13,843 nucleotides of DNA from Coriobacteriales bacterium (lineage in GTDB: Bacteria > Actinomycetota > Coriobacteriia > Coriobacteriales > QAMH01): NCBI GenBank assembly GCA_024408695.1, contig JAKSUU010000008.1:1-13843 (forward strand), read 5' to 3'. Shown here piece by piece: positions 5,765 to 13,545 of the stretch; position 1 is the stretch's first letter, and every line of letters starts with the position of its first letter. The notes below the pieces were generated by a model that was not told the DNA's origin, searched no databases, and saw nothing but the letters and a program-made list of their open reading frames with translations. Position numbers and translations under genes: made by a program.

Positions 5765-8224
5765 ATGTCAGTAAAAGAAATTGTCAAAAGAGACGGCAGA
5801 AAAGTCGAATTTGACGCACAAAAAATTGTTAATGCAATAGACAAAGCATTCATCGCTTCAGGTGCAATGCAAGATGAGAGCGTTTCTAAACAAATTGCAG
5901 ATCAAGTTGTAGAAAAGATCGAAAACGGCGCAATCGAAGGTATACCTACAGTCGAAAGCATACAAGATTTAGTAGAAGACACTCTTATCGAAAACGGTTT
6001 TAAACAAACCTCAAAAGCTTACATCATATATAGAAACGAGCGCAACCGCGAACGCGATAAAAACACTCGCCTAATGCAAACATTAAACGAAATTACATTT
6101 TCTAAAGCCCACGATAGCGATGTCATGCGCGAAAACGCCAACATTGATGCCGATACTGCAATGGGCACAATGCTAAAATATGGCTCGGAAAGCGCAAAGG
6201 CTTTCTATGAAATGTATGTCTTAAATCCAAAACATGCACAGGCCCACAAAGAGGGGGACATCCACATTCACGACCTTGATTTTTACACACTAACTACTAC
6301 ATGTTGCCAAATCGATATCATTAAATTGTTCAAAGGTGGCTTTTCTACAGGTCATGGCGTTTTGCGTGAACCAAATGATATTTCAAGTTATGCTGCACTT
6401 TGTTGCATAGCTATTCAATCAAACCAAAACGATCAACATGGCGGTCAGTCCATCGATAACTTTGATTATGGCATGGCAAAAGGTGTAGAAAAAACATTCC
6501 GTCACAATTATGCTAACAGCCTTTGCACTGCATTTGAACTCGTTTGTGAAATTTTTGACGAAGATGAAATTCGTGCATGCGTTGCTCGTGCAGAAGAAGC
6601 TTGTGGCTTTTTTGCAAAAATCTCAACAGATCCATCTTATTTTGCTGCCGAGGCTCAGGAATTCAAAGATGCATTTTATTTAGCGGATGATGTTATCGAA
6701 AAAATACAAACTTATGCACATAAGGCTGCACTAAAAGCAACCGAACGCACAACTTTCCAAGCAATGGAAGCCTTTATTCATAATTTAAACACTATGCATT
6801 CACGTGCTGGCGCTCAAACACCTTTCTCATCAATCAACTATGGCATGGACACATCACCAGAAGGTCGCATGGTTATGAAGAACTTGCTTCTTGCAACAGA
6901 AGATGGTCTTGGCGGTGGCGAAACTCCAATCTTCCCTATTCAAATTTTCCGCGTAAAAGAAGGAGTAAACGCAAATCCTAGCGATCCAAATCATGATCTC
7001 TTTAAGCTTGCATGCCGTTGCAGTGCAAAAAGACTGTTCCCTAACTTTAGTTTCTTAGATGCGCCTTACAACGCAGACTTTTATAAAGGCACACCAGAAA
7101 CCGAAATTTCTTACATGGGTTGCCGAACAAGAGTTGCAACTAATGTTCATGATCCAAGCAAAGCCATCAGCAACGGACGCGGAAACTTAAGCTTTACAAG
7201 CATTAACCTTCCTCGTTTAGGCATAAAAGCAAAGCACGACCTTGACCTTTTCTTCGAAATGCTCGAAAGCAAGATGGAACTTGTTTGCGACCAACTCTTA
7301 GAACGTCTTGAGGTTCAATCTCACAAAAAAGTTTACAATTCCCCATTTTTAATGGGTCAAGGTGTCTGGATGGACAGCGAAAACCTTAATTGGGATGACG
7401 AACAGCGCGAAGTTTTAAAACACGGAACCCTTACATGTGGCTTTATTGGTTTGGCAGAATGCCTTGTTGCCTTAATTGGCCAACATCATGCAGAAAGCGA
7501 AAAAGCACAAAATCTTGGTCTAGAAATCGTTGGCTTTATGCGCAATTTTATTGACAAAAAAGCACAAGAATACAAACTCAACTTTAGCTTAATTGCTACT
7601 CCAGCCGAAGGTCTTTCTGGTCGTTTTGTTTCTATAGACAAAGAAAAATATGGTGTTATTCCTGGAGTAACAGATCGTGAATACTACACAAATAGTTTTC
7701 ATGTACCTGTATATTTTCCAATTTCTGCATTTGAAAAAATCAACATCGAGGCCCCTTATCATGCACTTACAAACGGTGGTCACATTAGCTATGTAGAACT
7801 AGACGGCGATCCAACAAAAAATCTTGATGCTTTCGAAGCAATAATTATGCACATGAAAGAAAAAGGCATTGGCTATGGTAGTGTAAACCATCCCGTAGAC
7901 CGAGATCCAGTTTGTGGTTTTAATGGCATAATTGGCGACCGTTGTCCAAAGTGCGGACGTGAAGAAGGCGACCAGCCTTTTGAACGAATCCGTCGCATTA
8001 CTGGATATTTGGTAGGAACACTTGATCGTTTTAACAACGGTAAACGTGCAGAAGAACGCGATCGTGTAAAACACAATGTTGAAATCCCAAAAGAAACTGT
8101 CTGCGTAGATGTTGAATGCAAAACTCAAAATCAAAGCTCAAAATCTATAGACACAAACTTTAATACCTCAACAAAATCCACCACATCAACTAATCCTATT
8201 GTTGACGACAAAGAAGAAGAATAA
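5765..8224 (+). CDS. nrdD: Anaerobic (class III) ribonucleoside-triphosphate reductase
   Basis: Reduces ribonucleoside triphosphates to deoxynucleotides with an oxygen-sensitive glycyl radical, in the cytoplasm. The 819 residues begin with an ATP-cone allosteric domain (about 3-92), followed by the ten-stranded barrel with likely catalytic cysteines in TTTCCQID (180-181) and in MGCRTR (Cys453, finger loop). The C-terminal zinc site appears as His709 with Cys717, Cys727 and Cys730, in the VCGFNGIIGDRCPKCG form. RRITGYLVG places the radical glycine at Gly747. An extra tail of about 45 residues after RDRVKH is rich in Ser, Thr and Asn and ends DDKEEE; this is unusual for the family. The ATG has AAAGGA upstream. 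Paired NrdR boxes precede it, a strong terminator follows it, and its activase is the next gene. Confidence 0.97.
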   Translation: MSVKEIVKRDGRKVEFDAQKIVNAIDKAFIASGAMQDESVSKQIADQVVEKIENGAIEGIPTVESIQDLVEDTLIENGFKQTSKAYIIYRNERNRERDKNTRLMQTLNEITFSKAHDSDVMRENANIDADTAMGTMLKYGSESAKAFYEMYVLNPKHAQAHKEGDIHIHDLDFYTLTTTCCQIDIIKLFKGGFSTGHGVLREPNDISSYAALCCIAIQSNQNDQHGGQSIDNFDYGMAKGVEKTFRHNYANSLCTAFELVCEIFDEDEIRACVARAEEACGFFAKISTDPSYFAAEAQEFKDAFYLADDVIEKIQTYAHKAALKATERTTFQAMEAFIHNLNTMHSRAGAQTPFSSINYGMDTSPEGRMVMKNLLLATEDGLGGGETPIFPIQIFRVKEGVNANPSDPNHDLFKLACRCSAKRLFPNFSFLDAPYNADFYKGTPETEISYMGCRTRVATNVHDPSKAISNGRGNLSFTSINLPRLGIKAKHDLDLFFEMLESKMELVCDQLLERLEVQSHKKVYNSPFLMGQGVWMDSENLNWDDEQREVLKHGTLTCGFIGLAECLVALIGQHHAESEKAQNLGLEIVGFMRNFIDKKAQEYKLNFSLIATPAEGLSGRFVSIDKEKYGVIPGVTDREYYTNSFHVPVYFPISAFEKINIEAPYHALTNGGHISYVELDGDPTKNLDAFEAIIMHMKEKGIGYGSVNHPVDRDPVCGFNGIIGDRCPKCGREEGDQPFERIRRITGYLVGTLDRFNNGKRAEERDRVKHNVEIPKETVCVDVECKTQNQSSKSIDTNFNTSTKSTTSTNPIVDDKEEE

Positions 8225-8237
8225 AGTTTAAAATTTA

Positions 8238-8274
8238 AAAGACCCAGGCTTATAATAAACTTGGGTCTTTTTTT
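8238..8274 (+). terminator. Strong intrinsic terminator after nrdD
   Basis: AAAGACCCAGG (8238-8248) pairs with CTTGGGTCTTT (8260-8270), eleven pairs with one G-U, around an 11-base loop, followed by a run of T. It begins 14 bases after the nrdD stop and sits between nrdD and nrdG, so it should lower expression of the activase and of the glycosyltransferase relative to nrdD. Confidence 0.88.
8251..8256 (+). promoter_or_regulatory. TATAAT inside the terminator loop, possible nrdG promoter
   Basis: A perfect TATAAT hexamer lies in the loop of the nrdD terminator, with TTTAAA 18 bases upstream as a weak -35. It would start transcription near 8263, about 32 bases before the nrdG ATG, and would let nrdG be transcribed independently of read-through. 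TATAAT is easily produced by chance in such AT-rich DNA, so this is only a candidate. Confidence 0.25.
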
Positions 8275-8294
8275 ATAGTTATTATAGGGTTTTT

Positions 8295-8831
8295 ATGTCT
8301 ATACTAATTTCTGGAATCGAATCGGAATCCATTGTTGATGGGCCTGGCTTTCGCCTTGCAATTTATACACAAGGTTGTCCTCATCACTGTCCTAATTGTC
8401 ATAATCCGCAAACGCATCCTTTTGAAGGTGGCACACCTATGCAGGCACAAGAAATTATTGATCTTGCAAAACAGTCTCCTTTGCATAAAGGAATCACTTT
8501 AAGTGGGGGCGAACCTTTTTGCCAAGCAAAGGAACTTATTGAACTTGCCAAACTAGCAAAAGCAGAAAACTATAATATATGGATATACTCTGGTTACTTA
8601 TTTGAGGATTTACTTAATGTAAATAATGCACCTAGCGATAACAAAAAACTTCAAATGCTCGACACACAGGCAACTTATGAGCTATTAAGCCTTTGCGATG
8701 TTTTAGTTGATGGTCCATTTTTGGAAGAACAAAAATCCTACGACTTAGACTTCAAAGGATCTTCAAACCAACGTCTTATAGATTTACCCAAATCACTACA
8801 AGCCAATCAATGCATATTGCTTGAAACATAA
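8295..8831 (+). CDS. nrdG: Anaerobic ribonucleotide reductase activating protein (radical SAM)
   Basis: Uses a [4Fe-4S] cluster and S-adenosylmethionine to place the glycyl radical on NrdD. The 178 residues fit the short NrdG form. The cluster motif CPHHCPNC gives Cys28, Cys32 and Cys35 in C-x3-C-x2-C spacing, inside YTQGCPHHCPNCHNPQT; the SAM-binding ITLSGGEPF follows at 67-75, and VDGPFLEE near residue 135 is also typical. The ribosome binding site is modest (AGGG, five bases before ATG). It lies 70 bases after nrdD, beyond a terminator, and its stop is 13 bases before the ATG of the glycosyltransferase gene, so those two are probably cotranscribed. Confidence 0.96.
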   Translation: MSILISGIESESIVDGPGFRLAIYTQGCPHHCPNCHNPQTHPFEGGTPMQAQEIIDLAKQSPLHKGITLSGGEPFCQAKELIELAKLAKAENYNIWIYSGYLFEDLLNVNNAPSDNKKLQMLDTQATYELLSLCDVLVDGPFLEEQKSYDLDFKGSSNQRLIDLPKSLQANQCILLET

Positions 8832-8844
8832 GAAAGGTGCAACA

Positions 8845-10704
8845 ATGACAGATTTTCGTTTTGCAAATGTTGTATATGAAAAATCCCAGCTTTGTCCAGA
8901 TTCAAACTCTATTTACTTAAAGACAATAAATAATTTTGAATACTCTAAAAAAACTCATGTTTTTAAATTGTATGGTAAGGGTGTATTTGATTTTACAACT
9001 TTTTTTAATGCTCTTAGCATCTTAAAGCTAAAAAAATACACAAACGCAAAGACTTTTTACCTCAATTTTTCTGCTAAAGGCTCTGCCTTTCAAGTTTATC
9101 AAACTATAGCCGATAACATGTCAACAAATTCACAAATAATTGAAAGACCAAAGCTAAATATAGAAAAATCTGCAAAATACAAATCATATAGGGTCAAACT
9201 AGACACAAATGTGCCAAACCTAGTATTTGCAGCCTTTTTATTAAAAACAAAAGGCAATGTAAATTTAAAAGATGTATTTTATAGCTTAGATATTGAAAAG
9301 ACCCAAATTAAGAATGTAAACCTAATGCTATCTACAACCACTTTTAAAAAAGAAGAATATATAACTAAAAACATTTCTAAAGTCAAACGTGAAATTTTAG
9401 ATAGCAATTTAGATATTGCTAAGCACTTTTATTTGTGTGTTGTTGATAATGCTAAAACTTTAAATGTAAAAAGACTTGAGGCTAAAAATATTAAAATTCT
9501 TCCAAACAAAAACACCGGGGGGTCAGGCGGTTTTGCGCGTGGTATGATTCACGCTCTAGAAAACAAGTTTGGCGCAACTCACATACTTCTTATGGATGAC
9601 GATGTAATTATTTGCACAGAAAGTATAATAAGAACTTATAACCTTCTTAAAATCCTAAAAAGCGAACTAAACGATGCCTTTATTAGTGGCGCTATGCTAA
9701 ACCAAGATTATGTTTATGAATTTTGGGAAGATGCTGGCACAATGGATGATCAGGGACTAATTGATCCAGTCAAACCCAGTGTAAATGTTTCAAAATTGCA
9801 AGACTGTGTTCTTTTAGAAACCTCCGATATAGATAAACTACCTGGTAAAAAGTATTCGGCTTGGTGGTATTGTTGTATTCCGATGAAAACCGTTAAAAAA
9901 TATGGACTTCCTTTGCCACTGTTCATAAGATTTGACGATGTAGAATATGGAATAAGGTGTAAACCTTCAACAATTATAACCATGACTGGCATTTGTGTTT
10001 GGCATAGCGACTTTAAAACTCGCTTTATTGCAACTGTTGAGCGCTATCAAAATGTACGAAATACATATATAATGCTAGCATGCAATGGACTTTTAGCAAC
10101 CAGTAAACGTTTGCCCACAGATTGCATAAATGGCAATGTTCATACAGAACTTATGAAATTTAACTACACAAGTGCTCGTCTTGCTTTAGAGGGATTTGAA
10201 GACTTTTTAGCAGGTCCTAGGTTATTTAGCCAAAAGGGATATAGCACAAATACATATCTCGAAAAAATAAAATCAGAAGAAAAGTTAAAACCTATTTCTG
10301 AAATTGAAAAAGAACTTGGTCACAGCCTACCACCTTTGCAAGACATTAAAAATAAACAAAAGCTAAGAGCTCATAAAAAAGTTCTTGACCTTGTAACTTA
10401 CAATTGGCAACTTTTGCCTCTAATTGACTACAAAAAAAATACCGCATATGTTTTAAGTGCTGGTTGGTATTATCAACAAGCAAATTTACATAAAGCAGGC
10501 AAGGTTGTTGCCGTTGATATAGATAACAAATTAGCAATTATTCGAAATAAAGACAAAGCACAATTTAGAGAAATTGTTAAGCGCTTAGCAAAAGATTTAA
10601 AATATTTTCAGCAAAACAAAAAACAATTGCAGCAAGATTATATGAATGCACAAAAAGAACTTACATCGGTCAAATTTTGGAAAGACTATTTAGGTATTAA
10701 ATAA
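8845..10704 (+). CDS. GlfT2-like galactofuranosyltransferase (GT2 family)
   Basis: Probably transfers galactofuranose from UDP-galactofuranose to a cell-envelope glycan at the inner face of the membrane. The 619 residues match GlfT2 architecture. An N-terminal beta domain (to about 160) contains FDFTTFFNALSILKLKKYT; next comes a GT-A domain with LPNKNTGGSGGFARG (219-233) and the metal-binding DDD triad at 251-253; then WWYCCIP (340-346) and PLPLFIRFDDVEYGIR (356-371), with Asp364 and Asp365 in the catalytic base region, and VWH (385-387) as a further metal ligand. The C-terminal helical region runs to 619. I chose the ATG at 8845 because AGAAAGG stands seven bases before it; a TTG at 8821 lies inside nrdG and has no such site. 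No UDP-galactopyranose mutase gene is visible nearby. The acceptor and exact linkage are unknown. Confidence 0.87.
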   Translation: MTDFRFANVVYEKSQLCPDSNSIYLKTINNFEYSKKTHVFKLYGKGVFDFTTFFNALSILKLKKYTNAKTFYLNFSAKGSAFQVYQTIADNMSTNSQIIERPKLNIEKSAKYKSYRVKLDTNVPNLVFAAFLLKTKGNVNLKDVFYSLDIEKTQIKNVNLMLSTTTFKKEEYITKNISKVKREILDSNLDIAKHFYLCVVDNAKTLNVKRLEAKNIKILPNKNTGGSGGFARGMIHALENKFGATHILLMDDDVIICTESIIRTYNLLKILKSELNDAFISGAMLNQDYVYEFWEDAGTMDDQGLIDPVKPSVNVSKLQDCVLLETSDIDKLPGKKYSAWWYCCIPMKTVKKYGLPLPLFIRFDDVEYGIRCKPSTIITMTGICVWHSDFKTRFIATVERYQNVRNTYIMLACNGLLATSKRLPTDCINGNVHTELMKFNYTSARLALEGFEDFLAGPRLFSQKGYSTNTYLEKIKSEEKLKPISEIEKELGHSLPPLQDIKNKQKLRAHKKVLDLVTYNWQLLPLIDYKKNTAYVLSAGWYYQQANLHKAGKVVAVDIDNKLAIIRNKDKAQFREIVKRLAKDLKYFQQNKKQLQQDYMNAQKELTSVKFWKDYLGIK

Positions 10705-12767
10705 AATGAATCTTTTGTGTCTGTTGGACTTCCACCTACAAGTTCATCAGAGATGGGATCGTTAACCTCAGGATCGTCATCGTTATGTGGACTTGGTATT
10801 TCTTTAGAAACAAAAAAAGCAGCATACTTGACAATATCTTGATTAATTTTTCCGCTGAACATTTCGTATTGAAATTCCTGCAAAAGTCCAGAAATTAAGT
10901 TTACTAAAGCTGTCCAATTTTTAAGCTCGGCCTCATCTAAAGATGTCAAAAAATCAACCCTTATTTTATCGTTGATGCCTAACAAATCATATATACTTGG
11001 ATTTGTACTTGCATCATTAAGATTGTCTTGACTTTTAAAAGAGGCAAAATTGTTTGATTCGAAATTTAGGTTTTGATTAAACAAGTTTTTAAGTGCATTA
11101 AAACAATCTGTTTGTACGGTAGCCGCTGGACAATCTGTGACATCAAGAGGCTCAACACTACCCGAAACGTTAAAGTCAGAATAAAATTTCGCAGTTGTTG
11201 TTACATAGTCTTTGTGTTTTTGAGATAAATTTTCAAGACCTGCACAAAACGCTTCACCGTTTTCTGCAAAAAAATTTTTAATAGGATCAGTAAGTGCTTC
11301 GATTAGAGGGTCTAGCTCGTCTGCAGTTGATAAAGTTTTTCTACCTGCATCGCATATGTAAGAAGAAGCATCGTCGCCATTGCCATTAAACTCGGTTTTA
11401 AATAAACAATTTTCTATCCAGTCCCCCACACCCGAATAATATGTATAACCCGATGAATGCGCATTTTTAATTGGTTCAACACTTGGGTCCATGCTTGGGT
11501 TATAATAAAATCCATCGTCCTCCCAAGATTTGTTCAAATAGATAAGTTCCAAAAAATCAGATAAATATTTAATGGTGAATTTAACATTAAGAGTTTTAAA
11601 ATAATCGCAAGCTTCTCGCACTCCACCACTTAATCCACAACTTGTTGCAGACCAATTTAGAATATTGTTCAAAAAATTTTCTGGATTAACTGCTGTGCGT
11701 TCTGGTGCTGCCCCGTGTGGAGTCATAGCATTAATTAAAACATCGCGCAGGTCACCGCCAGCGCGCAATTCGTCAACCTTAGAATACAAATCATAAGGTT
11801 TATGATTATTTGTTGTTTCACCATTTTGACGAAGATAATTTCCAAACGATAAAATTGTTCCGAAGCCTTCATCCCCCAAACATCTTATAGTATGACCCGG
11901 ACACCAAGAATCTTCAATTAAATGACACATCATTCCAATTGCACGCACTTTTATTTGACGGGTGCTCATTGCAACATCGGCTGTATCAGTTGTAAAACTT
12001 CCTGTCGAATCAACCGCTTTGCTTACATCTAAACTTGTATCTAGCTGCGAATCTGCATCTATATATTGCAATAAAGTGGTGCTTGGGCTTGTATTTTCTA
12101 CCACATATTGATAAGCTTCTTTTAAAAACTGCATAATGAATTTTTTCGTAGTGCCTTGCGAAACGTTTTCAGAATCCGCCTTGCCCAAAGCATTCACACC
12201 GCACATACCATGCAAAAAAGATGCCCGTTCATTGTTTGAAAATTGCATTAAAACACGATAGCTTGGATATTCTACATGAGTTTGCGCCATGTGTTCAGCA
12301 ATGTCACTGATATCTTGATAATACGGGGCTTTAGTGGGATTAGCAGGCGTCCAAGTTGCAATTTCATCTTTTGCTAAATAACTTAGTCCAAAATCGACTA
12401 AACCATTAACCGGAGCATCATTCCAATAAGAACCAATGCGTAATAACTTAAGATTTTCTCGAAAATAATCTGTAGGGGAATGCCCACTACCTGGATAAAA
12501 TTCATAGGCTGGATTCAAAATTGAAGCAGGACCATCGCCTAATGTCATATTAGTTTTATGTCTTTGCAAAACAATAGAATAAGCAAATTGCGTCATGTCT
12601 TCGTGCAGACAATCGTTAAACCCAAGCTTCCTCAAAAATTCTATATCGCTGTCTGCAAATTGAAATGAGATCCAGGCATTTGCATCTTTGGGGAAACCAG
12701 CAAACGCAAGACCGCCACCAGCAATACCCAATAATGATAAAAAACTTCTTCTGCTTAAATTTTTCAC
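10686..12767 (-). CDS. Tat-exported zinc hydrolase of the phospholipase C / P1 nuclease fold
   Basis: A predicted extracytoplasmic hydrolase, of phosphodiester or phospholipid substrates by analogy. The N-terminus has a twin-arginine signal (SRRSFL, 5-10), a Gly/Ala/Leu core, and an Ala-Asn-Ala site that would leave Trp32 as the first mature residue. Bacillus cereus phospholipase C binds zinc through its N-terminal Trp, and here the other ligands can be matched in order: His55, Asp117, His186, then HLIEDSWCPGH (282-292), which has the exact H-x3-D-x5-H spacing of His118/Asp122/His128, then His322-x3-Asp326 for His142/Glu146. At 693 residues it is far longer than the roughly 245-residue enzyme; the last 260 residues match nothing I recognise. 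The start is GTG, preceded by TAGGT. It overlaps the convergent glycosyltransferase gene by 19 bases. The fold is fairly sure, the substrate is not. Confidence 0.72.
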   Translation of the reverse strand: MKNLSRRSFLSLLGIAGGGLAFAGFPKDANAWISFQFADSDIEFLRKLGFNDCLHEDMTQFAYSIVLQRHKTNMTLGDGPASILNPAYEFYPGSGHSPTDYFRENLKLLRIGSYWNDAPVNGLVDFGLSYLAKDEIATWTPANPTKAPYYQDISDIAEHMAQTHVEYPSYRVLMQFSNNERASFLHGMCGVNALGKADSENVSQGTTKKFIMQFLKEAYQYVVENTSPSTTLLQYIDADSQLDTSLDVSKAVDSTGSFTTDTADVAMSTRQIKVRAIGMMCHLIEDSWCPGHTIRCLGDEGFGTILSFGNYLRQNGETTNNHKPYDLYSKVDELRAGGDLRDVLINAMTPHGAAPERTAVNPENFLNNILNWSATSCGLSGGVREACDYFKTLNVKFTIKYLSDFLELIYLNKSWEDDGFYYNPSMDPSVEPIKNAHSSGYTYYSGVGDWIENCLFKTEFNGNGDDASSYICDAGRKTLSTADELDPLIEALTDPIKNFFAENGEAFCAGLENLSQKHKDYVTTTAKFYSDFNVSGSVEPLDVTDCPAATVQTDCFNALKNLFNQNLNFESNNFASFKSQDNLNDASTNPSIYDLLGINDKIRVDFLTSLDEAELKNWTALVNLISGLLQEFQYEMFSGKINQDIVKYAAFFVSKEIPSPHNDDDPEVNDPISDELVGGSPTDTKDSFYLIPK

Positions 12768-12785
12768 TTTTACCTACTATATGAC

Positions 12786-12809
12786 TTAACATTAATATGT
12801 TAAATTATA
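12786..12809 (-). promoter_or_regulatory. TATAAT box and abutting dyad upstream of the exported hydrolase
   Basis: On the minus strand a perfect TATAAT (12809-12804) is followed directly by TTAACAT-ATTA-ATGTTAA (12803-12786), a perfect 7-4-7 inverted repeat. The expected start of transcription, near 12797, falls inside the dyad, about 30 bases before the GTG. That position is typical of a repressor operator. The -35 is poor (TATTCT at 17 bases), so an activator or an AT-rich upstream element could be needed. The dyad lies 65 bases before mobA, so it could affect both divergent genes. Confidence 0.5.
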
Positions 12810-12849
12810 TTTTTTATTTTTTATAAAGAATAGAGTAATATATATACAT

Positions 12850-12855
12850 TATATT
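12850..12855 (+). promoter_or_regulatory. Possible -10 close to the mobA start
   Basis: TATATT ends 12 bases before the mobA ATG, and no Shine-Dalgarno sequence stands between (the bases before ATG read TTTTAGACC). A start of transcription near 12862 would leave a leader of only about six bases. Overlapping TA-rich strings upstream make the exact box uncertain. Confidence 0.25.
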
Positions 12856-12867
12856 TTCTTTTAGACC

Positions 12868-13515
12868 ATGAATAAAAACAACAACTTAAGCATTGTTATT
12901 CAAGGTGGCGGTCAATCAAAACGCATGGGAACATCTAAGACCTGTGTGGATTTTTTGGGTAAACCCCTTATTTGGAGAAGTATAGACCGGCTCCTTGACA
13001 TTGCAAGCGAATTTATTATCACAACAAATGAAACAGAAAAACTTGGATTTTTAAGCGAGTTAGTTGAATCTGGAAAAGTCAAATTAGTCAAAGATATAAA
13101 CGAAACTCGTGGTGCTTTACCAGGAATTTGCACCGCATTTACTGCAGCTTCCTGCGACTATGTTGCACTCATTGCTTGTGATATGGTTTTTCCATCACCA
13201 AATTTAATACGTGCTGAACTAGAAGCTCTAAAAAATAACGATGTAGACATGGCTATTCCTATTACTACAAATGGCTATGAGCCTTTTCATGGAGTATACA
13301 AACGCGACACTTGCCTAAAAGCAGCAAACGATGCATTCAAGGCTGGTCAAAGTCGTGCAAACAGTTGGTTCGAAAACGTTAAAGTTTTTGAATTTGATGC
13401 AGAAATGGTTAATAAGGCAGAACCGCGTGGTGGTTGTTTTATCAATGTCAATACTCCAGCAGAGTTAAAAGATGCAGAAGAAAAGGCAAAATCTGGTTAC
13501 TTTAATCAGCATTAA
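12868..13515 (+). CDS. mobA: Molybdenum cofactor guanylyltransferase
   Basis: Transfers GMP from GTP to molybdopterin to make the guanine dinucleotide cofactor used by DMSO-reductase-family oxidoreductases, in the cytoplasm. The 215 residues fit MobA. IQGGGQSKRMGTSK (11-24) is the nucleotide-binding loop (G-G-x-S-x-R-M-G-x-x-K), LPGICTAF (84-91) the usual conserved turn, IACDMVFP (102-109) the metal-binding Asp105 motif, and CFINVNTPAELKDAEE near the C-terminus the family ending. It is divergent from the exported hydrolase gene, and 30 bases before the metal exporter gene, so those two probably form an operon. The presence of the gene implies molybdo- or tungsto-enzymes elsewhere in the genome. 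A related NTP transferase is the only real alternative. Confidence 0.9.
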   Translation: MNKNNNLSIVIQGGGQSKRMGTSKTCVDFLGKPLIWRSIDRLLDIASEFIITTNETEKLGFLSELVESGKVKLVKDINETRGALPGICTAFTAASCDYVALIACDMVFPSPNLIRAELEALKNNDVDMAIPITTNGYEPFHGVYKRDTCLKAANDAFKAGQSRANSWFENVKVFEFDAEMVNKAEPRGGCFINVNTPAELKDAEEKAKSGYFNQH

Positions 13516-13545
13516 ATTCTGTCGTCTAAAATTTCGGAGAGTTAA

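Noticed and set aside
7799..8134. 111-residue minus-strand frame within nrdD
   Set aside because: It covers the codons of the zinc site and glycyl radical motif on the other strand; it is a shadow of nrdD.
8821..8844. Longer start (TTG at 8821) for the glycosyltransferase gene
   Set aside because: It overlaps the end of nrdG and has no ribosome binding site, while the ATG at 8845 has AGAAAGG at proper spacing, and GlfT2-like homology begins after it.
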